31,736 nucleotides of DNA from Pseudomonadota bacterium (lineage in GTDB: Bacteria; Pseudomonadota; Gammaproteobacteria; Xanthomonadales; Xanthomonadaceae): NCBI GenBank assembly GCA_023444765.1, contig JAEXLY010000251.1:1-31736 (forward strand), read 5' to 3'. Numbering within the stretch: the first letter of the stretch is position 1; each line of letters opens with the position of its first letter. Positions 24,944 through 31,736 of this stretch are shown here, piece after piece. Under the pieces are notes generated by a model. It saw nothing but the letters and a program-made list of their open reading frames with translations, was not told the origin of the DNA and did no database searches. A program made the translations under genes and the position numbers.

Positions 24944-26077
24944 TCAGGCCGGCCCGCGTTCGCGGAACGGAGTGCGATGCGCCAGCCATTCGCGATTTCG
25001 GCGGACCACGGCACGCTCCTCCGCGCACCAGTCGGCCAGGGGCTGGCGGAAGCGCGGGTCGGCGATCCAGTGCCGGCTGCGAACCGGAGTGGGCAGGAAG
25101 CCGCGCGCGATCTTGTGTTCGCCCTGGGCGCCGGGCTCGAAGGCACGCAGCCCTTCGCGCAGGCAGTAGTCGATGCCCTGGTAGTAGCAGGTTTCGAAGT
25201 GCAGGCCGGGCAGCTGCGCAAGCGCCCCCCAGTAGCGTCCGTACAGCGTGTCGCGACCGCGCAGGCACAGCGCGCCGGCAACCGGCTCTCCCTCGTGCAT
25301 GGCCAGGAACAGCACCAGTTGCTCCGGCATGGTCCGCGCCAGATGCGCGAAGAAGCCGGGCGTGAGTGCGGGCGAATTGCCGTACTCGGCGAATGTCTGC
25401 AGGTAGAACCGGTGCATGGTCGACAGATCCGCGGCGCTGGCGTCGCCGCCGTGCACCACGCGGAATTCGATGCCGGCCCGCATCACCTTCGCCCGCTCCT
25501 GGCGGATGTTCTTGCGATGCTTGTGGTCCATCGCGGCCAGGTAGTCGTCGAAGCACGACCAGCCGGCGTCGTTGCGCCAGTGGTACTGGATGTCGGTCCG
25601 CGCCAGCCAGGCATCGCTGAAGACTGCGTCCTCTTCGGCCGGATGGAAGTTCACGTGGGCCGAGGACAGGCCCAGGCGCGACACCTCGGTCACCAGCGCG
25701 TCGGCCAGCGCGACGCGCAATGCCGCGGTCGGCGCCAGCAGGCGCGGACCGGTGACGGGGGAGTAGGGAACGGCGCAGAGCAACTTGGGGAAGTAGTCGA
25801 GTCCGTGCCGTGCATAGGCATGCGCCCAGGCATGGTCGAAGACAAACTCGCCGTGCGAGTTGTGCTTCAGGTACGCCGGCGCGGCGGCCAGCAGGCTGTC
25901 GCCTTCCCATAGCCCGACGTGATGCGGGGTCCAGCCCCAGTCCTCGCGCAGGCATCCGCTGTCCTCGAGCCCGGCGAGGAAGGCATGGGCCAGGAAGGGA
26001 TTGCCGCCGTCGTGCAGACGATCCCAGGCCGCGGCCGGGACCGCGGCGAGCCGTGGATGGATCCGGATCTCGGCCAT
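24944..26077 (-). CDS. FemAB/GNAT-like acyltransferase (DUF482)
   Basis: This 377-residue protein belongs to the FemAB-like DUF482 group of GNAT-fold proteins, named after peptidoglycan-related aminoacyl transfer; its actual substrate is not known. It begins MAEIRIHPRLAAVPAAAWDR, with NPFLAHAFLAGLEDSGC just after. Typical internal segments are YARHGLDYFPKLLCAVPYSP, FHPAEEDAVF, MDHKHRKNIRQERAKV and FETCYYQGIDYCLREGL. The last third has FEPGAQGEHKIARGFLPTPV. The start at 26077 was chosen because that is where similarity to the family begins; an open frame continues upstream without good codon use. It lies 70 bases past trxB and a hairpin. Confidence 0.88.
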   Translation of the reverse strand: MAEIRIHPRLAAVPAAAWDRLHDGGNPFLAHAFLAGLEDSGCLREDWGWTPHHVGLWEGDSLLAAAPAYLKHNSHGEFVFDHAWAHAYARHGLDYFPKLLCAVPYSPVTGPRLLAPTAALRVALADALVTEVSRLGLSSAHVNFHPAEEDAVFSDAWLARTDIQYHWRNDAGWSCFDDYLAAMDHKHRKNIRQERAKVMRAGIEFRVVHGGDASAADLSTMHRFYLQTFAEYGNSPALTPGFFAHLARTMPEQLVLFLAMHEGEPVAGALCLRGRDTLYGRYWGALAQLPGLHFETCYYQGIDYCLREGLRAFEPGAQGEHKIARGFLPTPVRSRHWIADPRFRQPLADWCAEERAVVRRNREWLAHRTPFRERGPA

Positions 26078-26098
26078 GCCCGTCCGGCCGGCTGGGCG

Positions 26099-26134
26099 TT
26101 CCGCTCCCGCGGCCGCGTGGCCGCGAAAGCGGAA
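26099..26134 (-). terminator. Bipartite hairpin between trxB and the DUF482 gene
   Basis: An outer 7-bp stem (TTCCGCT with AGCGGAA) encloses a 2x2 internal loop and an inner 7-bp stem (CGCGGCC with GGCCGCG) with a GCGT loop. It starts 13 bases past the trxB stop. It may end trxB transcription or reduce read-through; there is no T tract. Confidence 0.5.
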
Positions 26135-26147
26135 GGCCGGCGCGGCG

Positions 26148-27107
26148 TCAGCCGCCCTTGTCCAGGAACCGCTCCGCGTCGAGCGCGGCCATGCAGCCGA
26201 AACCGGCCGAGGTGATCGCCTGCCGGTACACCTGGTCGGCGACATCGCCGGCGGCGAACACGCCCTTGACCGAGGTCTCGGTGGCGCCGCCGGCCAGGCC
26301 GGAGCGGATGTCGAGGTAACCGTTGTTCATGGCCAGCTGGCCCTCGAACAGCGCGGTGTTGGGGGTATGGCCGATCGCGACGAAGAAGCCATGCACGTCG
26401 ATCTCGCGGGTGCTGCCGTCCTGCACCGACTTCAGGCGCATGCCGGTGACGCCGGCGTCGTTGCCCAGCACCTCGTCGACGACGTGGTGCCACACCGGCT
26501 CGATCTTGCCCGCGGCGACCTTGGCGAACAGCTTGTCCTGCATGATTTTCTCGGCGCGCAGGGTGTCGCGCCTGTGCACCAGGTAGACCTTGCGCGCGAT
26601 GTTGGACAGGTACAGCGCCTCCTCGACCGCGGTGTTGCCGCCGCCGACCACCGCCACGTCCTGGTCCTTGTAGAAGAAGCCGTCGCAGGTGGCGCAGGCC
26701 GACACGCCGCGGCCCTTGAACTTCTCCTCCGATTCCAGGCCCAGGTACTTGGCCGTCGCGCCGGTGGCGATGATCAGCGCATCGCAGGTGTACTCGCCGC
26801 TGTCGCCAACCAGGCGGAAGGGGCGTTGCGAGAGGTCGGCGGTATGGATGTGGTCGAACACCACCTCGGTCTCGAAGCGTTCGGCATGCGCCTGCATGCG
26901 CGCCATCAGGTCCGGGCCCAGCAGGCCATGCGCGTCGCCCGGCCAGTTGTCGACCTCGGTGGTGGTCATCAGCTGGCCGCCCATCTGCAGGCCGGTGATG
27001 ACCACGGGCTTGAGGTTGGCACGGGCGGCATAGACGGCGGCGGTCCAGCCTGCGGGGCCGGAACCGAGGATGATCAGGCGGATGTGCCGGGGCGGGGAAA
27101 CGGGCAT
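26148..27107 (-). CDS. trxB: Thioredoxin-disulfide reductase
   Basis: TrxB is the FAD enzyme that reduces thioredoxin with NADPH in the cytoplasm. The 319-residue product has the FAD motif GSGPAG (15-20), the redox pair C138/C141 in SACATCDGFFY, the NADPH motif GGGNTA just after, and the C-terminal FAD segment GVFAAGDVADQVYRQAITSA. It is close to the E. coli protein in length and sequence. The start at 27107 (MPVSPPRHIRLIILG) lies directly before the conserved core; no convincing Shine-Dalgarno is seen. Divergent from ald across 197 bases. Confidence 0.97.
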   Translation of the reverse strand: MPVSPPRHIRLIILGSGPAGWTAAVYAARANLKPVVITGLQMGGQLMTTTEVDNWPGDAHGLLGPDLMARMQAHAERFETEVVFDHIHTADLSQRPFRLVGDSGEYTCDALIIATGATAKYLGLESEEKFKGRGVSACATCDGFFYKDQDVAVVGGGNTAVEEALYLSNIARKVYLVHRRDTLRAEKIMQDKLFAKVAAGKIEPVWHHVVDEVLGNDAGVTGMRLKSVQDGSTREIDVHGFFVAIGHTPNTALFEGQLAMNNGYLDIRSGLAGGATETSVKGVFAAGDVADQVYRQAITSAGFGCMAALDAERFLDKGG

Positions 27108-27304
27108 GTATACTCGCAGTTCGTTGAGCGCGGCTTGACGGGTCCATAGCTTGGCGGCGCCGCGGCGGCAACACAAGGCGCGCGGGGCGACGCCTGCGAA
27201 ACGCAGCATCCGCGCTACGCGGCCCGCCGCGCAGCTCTGCCCGGACGCCCGTGACCACGCGGTTGTCGACTGCCGCGGTCGCGGCGACCGGATCGGAGCG
27301 ACGC

Positions 27305-28372
27305 ATGCGCATCGGAGTACCGAAGGAAACCAAGCCGCTCGAGGGCCGCGTCGCGCTGGTGCCGGCCGCGGCCGGCGATCTGGTCCGGCGCGGGCATGAG
27401 GTCTGGATCGAGCGTGGCGCCGGCGAGGCGTCGGGCTTTGGCGATGCCGACTACGAGCGCCTTGGCGTGAAGGTGGCGCCGGATGCGCCGGTGCTGTACG
27501 GACGCGGCGAACTGATCGTCAAGGTCAAGGAACCGATCGCGGGCGATCTCGCACTGCTGCGCCCGCACCACCTGCTGTTCTGCTATCTGCATCTGGCCCC
27601 CGACCCGATGCTGGCCAGGCGTCTGCTCGACATCGGGCTGACTGCCGTCGCGTTCGAGACGGTGGAGCTGGACAGCGGCGAACTGCCGCTGCTGGCGCCG
27701 ATGTCGGTGGTGGCCGGCCGTATCGCGGTGCAGGTCGGGACCGCCTACCTGCACCGGCCCCTTGGCGGCAAGGGCGTGCTGCTGGGCGGACTGCCTTCGA
27801 CGCCGCGCGGCAAGGTCGTGGTGTTCGGCGCGGGCCAGGCCGGCGGCGCCGCGGTGGCGGCGGCGTCCGCGGGTGGCGCCAACGTGGTGGTGTTCGAGAC
27901 GCGCCAGGACCGGCGCGAGGCGATGATGCGCGCCGGCGCGAACGTCACCGCGCTGCATCCCTACGACGATGTGGTCGCGCGGGAAGTGGCCACGGCGGAC
28001 CTGGTCGTCGGCGCGGTGCTGGTGACCGGTGCGGTGGCCCCGAACGTCCTCTCCCGGTCGATGGTGCGCGGCATGGAACCGGGGAGCGTGCTGGTCGACA
28101 TCGCCATCGACCAGGGCGGCTGCTTCGAGACCTCCCGCCCGACCAGCTGGGAGGCGCCGACGTATGTCGAGGAGGGCGTCACCCACTTCTGCGTCACCAA
28201 CATGCCCGGCGCGGTGCCCAGGACCAGTTCGCAGGCGATCTGCGCGGCGATCCTGCCCTGGGTCGACCGCCTGGCGGCGGGCGGCTGGCGCGAGCAGGCG
28301 GCGCTGCGGCGCGGTATCAACGTGGAGGCCGGCAGGATCGTGCATCCCGCCCTGCAATCACTGGAAGTTTGA
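27305..28372 (+). CDS. ald: Alanine dehydrogenase
   Basis: Ald interconverts L-alanine with pyruvate and ammonia using NAD(H). The 355-residue product begins MRIGVPKETKPLEGRVALVP. Substrate-contact residues known from other Ald proteins are in place: R15, K75 (VKVKEP) and H96 (YLHLAPD). The Rossmann segment VVVFGAGQAGGAAV has GAGQAG where most homologues have GGGxxG. DIAIDQGGCFETSRPTS and HFCVTNMPGAVPRTSS are typical of the C-terminal half. The start at 27305 replaces an in-frame ATG 18 codons upstream that lacks family similarity. It lies 40 bases before ftsK on the same strand. Confidence 0.93.
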   Translation: MRIGVPKETKPLEGRVALVPAAAGDLVRRGHEVWIERGAGEASGFGDADYERLGVKVAPDAPVLYGRGELIVKVKEPIAGDLALLRPHHLLFCYLHLAPDPMLARRLLDIGLTAVAFETVELDSGELPLLAPMSVVAGRIAVQVGTAYLHRPLGGKGVLLGGLPSTPRGKVVVFGAGQAGGAAVAAASAGGANVVVFETRQDRREAMMRAGANVTALHPYDDVVAREVATADLVVGAVLVTGAVAPNVLSRSMVRGMEPGSVLVDIAIDQGGCFETSRPTSWEAPTYVEEGVTHFCVTNMPGAVPRTSSQAICAAILPWVDRLAAGGWREQAALRRGINVEAGRIVHPALQSLEV

Positions 28373-28412
28373 ATTAAGATCAAGGCATTGGGTCGATTTC
28401 CTAAGGCAGTGG

Positions 28413-30776
28413 ATGACGGTGGCTCGGGCGATTCCTGAACGCGGCAAGCGCCAGCGTGCGACAGCCAAGGAGGCCGCGCCGCCGGATCCACGTCGCCAGC
28501 GCCTGCTGCGCGACATTGCGATGATCCTCATCGCGCCCGTCCTGCTGTACCTGCTGGTCTGCCTGGTGACGCATTCACCTGACGATCCGGGCTGGTTCGT
28601 GGCCTCTGGCGGCGGCGTGGCCAGCGAACTGCACAACGCCGGCGGCCCGGTCGGGGCGCGCATCGCCGACATCCTGCTGGGACTGACCGGCTACGTCGCC
28701 TACCTGCTGCCGCTGATCCTCGGGGCGATCGCCTGGATCGCACTCTTCGGCATGGACTCCGATGGCGACGGCCGCGTGGACTTCGGGCCCGCGCTGCGTC
28801 TGGTGGGCATCGTCGGCTTCGTGGTCGCGGGCACCGGCATGCTGTACCTGCGCCTTGGCAATGTCGAGGGCATGCCGCAGGGTGGTGGGGGCATCCTCGG
28901 GCGACTGGTCGGCAACTCGCTCGACCGCGGTTTCGGTGCGGTCGGCGGCAACCTGTTCCTGCTGGCCCTGCTGCTGGTGTCGGTGACCCTGGCGACCGGG
29001 CTGTCGTGGCTGGCGGTCGCCGATCGCATCGGCGGCTGGGTGCTGGCGATCCCGGACCTGCTGCGCCGCAGCCGCAGGCAGGCCGCCGAGCGGATCGAGG
29101 CGCGCGAGCGGCGCGTCGAGCGCGAGGAGGTGCGCAAGGTCGATACCGAACTGCGCGCGAAGCGCGAGAAGGTGAAGATCGAGCCCGCGCCTGCGCCGGT
29201 GGTGGAGAAGAGCGATCGCGCCCGGCGCGAACAGCAGATCCCGCTGTTCCACGTCGGCGATGGATCGGGCCTGCCGCCGCTGGCCCTGCTCGACGATCCC
29301 AAGCCCCAGCCCAGGGGCTACGACGAGGACACGCTGGAAACGCTGTCGCGGCAGATCGAGTTCAAGCTCAAGGACTTCCGTATCGACGCGCAGGTGGTGG
29401 GCGCCTATCCCGGCCCGGTCATCACCCGTTTCGAGATCGAACCGGCGCCGGGCATCAAGGTCAGCCAGATCAGCTCGCTGGACAAGGACATCGCCCGCGG
29501 CCTGTCGGTGAAGTCGGTGCGCGTGGTGGACGTGATCCCGGGCAAGTCGGTGATCGGCCTGGAAACGCCGAACACGCACCGCGAGATGATCTATCTCAGC
29601 GAACTGTTGCGCTCGAAGGAGTACGACAAGTCCGCCAGCCCGCTCACCCTGGCGCTGGGCAAGGACATCGCCGGCCGTCCCACGGTGGCCGATCTCGCCC
29701 GCATGCCGCACCTGCTGGTGGCCGGCACCACCGGTTCGGGCAAGTCGGTGGCGGTCAACGCGATGGTGCTGAGCCTGCTCTACAAGGCCTCCGCCAAGGA
29801 CCTGCGGATGCTGATGATCGACCCGAAGATGCTGGAACTCAGCGTCTACCAGGGCATTCCGCACCTGCTCGCGCCGGTGGTCACCGACATGAAGGAGGCC
29901 GCCAACGGCCTGCGCTGGTGCGTGGCGGAGATGGAGCGGCGCTACAAGCTGATGAGCGCGGTCGGCGTGCGCAACCTGGCCGGTTTCAACAAGAAGGTGC
30001 GCGACGCGCAGGAGGCGGGCCAGCCGCTGCTGGACCCGCTGTTCCGCCCGGATGCCGAGTCGGGTGACGTCGCGCCGCCACTGGAGACGCTGCCATTCAT
30101 CGTCATCTTCATCGACGAATTCGCCGACATGATGATGATCGTCGGCAAGAAGGTGGAGGAGCTGATCGCCCGCCTGGCGCAGAAGGCGCGTGCGGCCGGC
30201 ATCCACCTGATCCTGGCGACGCAACGGCCGTCGGTGGACGTGATCACGGGCCTGATCAAGGCCAACATCCCCACCCGCATCGCCTTCCAGGTGTCGAGCA
30301 AGATCGACTCGCGCACCATCCTCGACCAGTCCGGCGCCGAAACCCTGCTGGGCCACGGCGACATGCTCTACCTGCCGCCGGGCACGGCCATGCCCGAGCG
30401 CGTGCACGGCGCCTTCGTGTCCGACGACGAGGTCCACCGCGTCGTCGAGCATCTGAAGCAGAGCGGCGGCGGACCCGATTACATCGAGGGCGTGCTGGAC
30501 GAGTCGCAGACGATGTACGACGGCAGCACCGTCGGCGCCACAGGACTGCCGGAGGCGGGCGGAGGTGGCGGCGACGAGTCCGACCCGCTCTACGACGAGG
30601 CGGTCAAGATCGTCACGGAGACGCGCCGGGCATCGATCTCGGGCGTCCAGCGCCGGCTCAAGATCGGCTACAACCGCGCCGCCCGCCTGGTGGAGGCGAT
30701 GGAAGCGGCCGGGGTCGTCTCCGCGCCGGAGCACAACGGCGATCGCGCGGTACTGGCGCCGCCGCCGCCCAAGTAG
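28413..30776 (+). CDS. ftsK: DNA translocase FtsK
   Basis: FtsK is a septal hexameric motor that moves chromosome ends and activates XerCD at dif. The 787-residue product has four to five N-terminal membrane helices (about 34-53, 86-112, 126-145, 178-200), a short charged linker (220-270) and the motor. Walker A is GTTGSGKS (438-445) and Walker B FIVIFIDEF (562-570). A C-terminal winged-helix gamma domain (about 718-770, with VQRRLKIGYNRAARLVEAME) would read the KOPS signals. The short linker, compared with the very long one of E. coli, is usual in this family. ATG 28413 has AAGG upstream. It is followed by lolA, as in other gammaproteobacteria. Confidence 0.97.
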   Translation: MTVARAIPERGKRQRATAKEAAPPDPRRQRLLRDIAMILIAPVLLYLLVCLVTHSPDDPGWFVASGGGVASELHNAGGPVGARIADILLGLTGYVAYLLPLILGAIAWIALFGMDSDGDGRVDFGPALRLVGIVGFVVAGTGMLYLRLGNVEGMPQGGGGILGRLVGNSLDRGFGAVGGNLFLLALLLVSVTLATGLSWLAVADRIGGWVLAIPDLLRRSRRQAAERIEARERRVEREEVRKVDTELRAKREKVKIEPAPAPVVEKSDRARREQQIPLFHVGDGSGLPPLALLDDPKPQPRGYDEDTLETLSRQIEFKLKDFRIDAQVVGAYPGPVITRFEIEPAPGIKVSQISSLDKDIARGLSVKSVRVVDVIPGKSVIGLETPNTHREMIYLSELLRSKEYDKSASPLTLALGKDIAGRPTVADLARMPHLLVAGTTGSGKSVAVNAMVLSLLYKASAKDLRMLMIDPKMLELSVYQGIPHLLAPVVTDMKEAANGLRWCVAEMERRYKLMSAVGVRNLAGFNKKVRDAQEAGQPLLDPLFRPDAESGDVAPPLETLPFIVIFIDEFADMMMIVGKKVEELIARLAQKARAAGIHLILATQRPSVDVITGLIKANIPTRIAFQVSSKIDSRTILDQSGAETLLGHGDMLYLPPGTAMPERVHGAFVSDDEVHRVVEHLKQSGGGPDYIEGVLDESQTMYDGSTVGATGLPEAGGGGGDESDPLYDEAVKIVTETRRASISGVQRRLKIGYNRAARLVEAMEAAGVVSAPEHNGDRAVLAPPPPK

Positions 30777-31001
30777 GCCGGCAAGCCCGGCGGGACTTCT
30801 CCCGGGGAACCCGCGGCGGGCAGGCTGCCACGCGTTCGCCACGGTCTGTGGGGCGGTCCTGCCGCCGGCACCCGACCGCGGCCGCGCCCCGCGCGTCCGC
30901 CTCTTCCCCCGCTTGCCGTTCCATGGAACTGGAATGGGCGAAGTGCGTGTTCAGCTTGCTGTTTGCAGACTTGCGCCACCCATCCCACGAGGACGTCTTC
31001 C

Positions 31002-31628
31002 ATGATCCGCAATTGTCGTTGGCTGTTCCTCGCGCTGGTCGTGCTGGCCGGTGCCGCGCACGCCGGGGCGCGCGAGCAGCTCGATACCTTCACCCGCGGC
31101 CTGAAGGGCCTGGACGGCCGCTTCACGCAGCAGGTGTTCGACGACAACGGCCGCGTGCGCGAGTCGTCCAGCGGCCGCGTGGCGCTGTCCGCACCGCGCC
31201 TGTTCCGCTGGGAGTACGAGAAGCCGTACCCGCAGCTGATCGTCGCGGACGGCCGTACGGTCTGGGTCTACGATCCCGACCTGGAACAGGTGAGCCGGCG
31301 GCCCCAGGGCAGCGCCGAGCAGGACAGCCCGCTGGCCGCGCTGATCGACCCGGGCCGCCTGGACCGCGACTTCCTGGTCGAGGACGGCGGCCAGGCGGAC
31401 GGTCTGCAGTGGCTGGTGCTCAAGCCCAGGCAGAATGCCGATGAAGCCGCCTTCCAGACGGCCCGCCTGGGGCTGGGCGAGGGCGGGCTTGCGCGGATGG
31501 AGATCGTCGACGCGCTGGGCCAGCGCACCCGCATCAGCTTCAGCGGCTGGAAGCGGAACCCGGCTTTCGCGAACGATACGTTCACCTACACCCCGCCGGC
31601 CGGCGTGGACGTAGTGGGCGAGGGCTGA
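31002..31628 (+). CDS. lolA: Outer-membrane lipoprotein carrier protein LolA
   Basis: LolA is the periplasmic carrier that takes lipoproteins from LolCDE to LolB. The 208-residue precursor has a signal peptide ending at AHA (MIRNCRWLFLALVVLAGAAH). The mature part has LDTFTRGLKGLDGRFTQQVF, the RLFRWEYEKPYPQLIVADGR strand set and the VWVYDPDLEQVSRRP stretch, all family hallmarks. The start at 31002 is preceded by GAGGA. It lies 225 bases past ftsK; that gap contains no other gene that I can support. Confidence 0.95.
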   Translation: MIRNCRWLFLALVVLAGAAHAGAREQLDTFTRGLKGLDGRFTQQVFDDNGRVRESSSGRVALSAPRLFRWEYEKPYPQLIVADGRTVWVYDPDLEQVSRRPQGSAEQDSPLAALIDPGRLDRDFLVEDGGQADGLQWLVLKPRQNADEAAFQTARLGLGEGGLARMEIVDALGQRTRISFSGWKRNPAFANDTFTYTPPAGVDVVGEG

Positions 31629-31635
31629 GCGAACG

Positions 31636-31736
31636 ATGACGGGCGCGGCGGACCGGATTTGCAGGCGCCTCGCCCGTGGCGCCGCCCCGGCCGCGGCCGC
31701 GGCCGTGTTGTTCGCGTTCGCCGCGCTGTCGTGCCC
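31636..31736 (+). CDS. Start of an exported or lipoprotein gene (partial)
   Basis: An ATG 7 bases after the lolA stop opens a frame that runs off the right edge. It encodes about 33 residues: a basic start with several Arg, then a hydrophobic Ala-rich stretch (AAAAVLFAFAALSC) ending in a Cys that could be a lipobox. The tight spacing suggests an operon with lolA. Too little is present to name it. Confidence 0.5.
   Translation, partial: MTGAADRICRRLARGAAPAAAAAVLFAFAALSC

Noticed and set aside
27107..27112. TATAC directly before the trxB ATG as a -10 box
   Set aside because: Transcription would then begin inside the coding sequence, past the only good start codon.

Overview
The window is about 31.7 kb of very GC-rich DNA (strong G/C at third codon positions) whose gene content and order point to the Lysobacteraceae/Xanthomonadaceae in the Gammaproteobacteria, most like Lysobacter, Luteimonas or Pseudoxanthomonas. 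The evidence is an rpf-type block (prfB, lysS, rpfG, rpfB, rpfA/acnA, acnB) followed by two housekeeping blocks typical of that family (hflD, mnmA, clpS, clpA, infA, aat; and trxB, ald, ftsK, lolA). No tRNA, rRNA, insertion sequence, phage gene or CRISPR array was seen; this is conserved chromosomal backbone.

Layout. 1-2281: a membrane acyltransferase (minus, cut by the left edge) divergent from a membrane-anchored LytTR regulator. 2487-6526: prfB (release factor 2 with its programmed +1 frameshift), lysS and an RpfG-type receiver/HD-GYP protein, all on plus. 6675-12222: rpfB (acyl-CoA ligase) and acnA/rpfA on minus, with a small lipoprotein gene (plus) and a 500-base poorly coding stretch between them. 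12395-15611: an AbrB-type antitoxin, a PIN-domain toxin and acnB on plus, divergent from acnA. 15749-18731: a small DUF3817 membrane protein (plus), then a tight minus-strand operon running from a secreted YbjN-like protein through a Nudix hydrolase and mnmA to hflD. 18842-21520: clpS-clpA (plus). 21753-27107: DUF885 peptidase-like protein, infA, aat, a FemAB/GNAT-like protein and trxB, all minus. 27305-31736: ald, ftsK, lolA and the start of one more exported protein, all plus.

The most notable point is the rpf locus. In Xanthomonas the genes rpfH, rpfC (DSF sensor kinase) and rpfF (DSF synthase) lie between rpfG and rpfB. Here rpfG and rpfB meet tail to tail with only 148 bases between them, filled by two hairpins, so the diffusible-signal-factor synthase and its sensor are absent from the locus. 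The remaining RpfG-like protein also carries Gln where the second His of the HHExxDGxGYP signature is expected. Together these suggest a DSF-less, possibly repurposed rpf locus; whether by loss or as the ancestral arrangement cannot be decided from this window.

Secondary signals: several genes have a -10 box 6-8 bases before the start codon (LytTR, clpS, aat), implying leaderless transcripts; the toxin-antitoxin promoter carries a phased GTATG repeat; the toxin seems to lack one of the conserved PIN acidic residues; and a 35-base imperfect copy of the acnA tail lies just past acnA.
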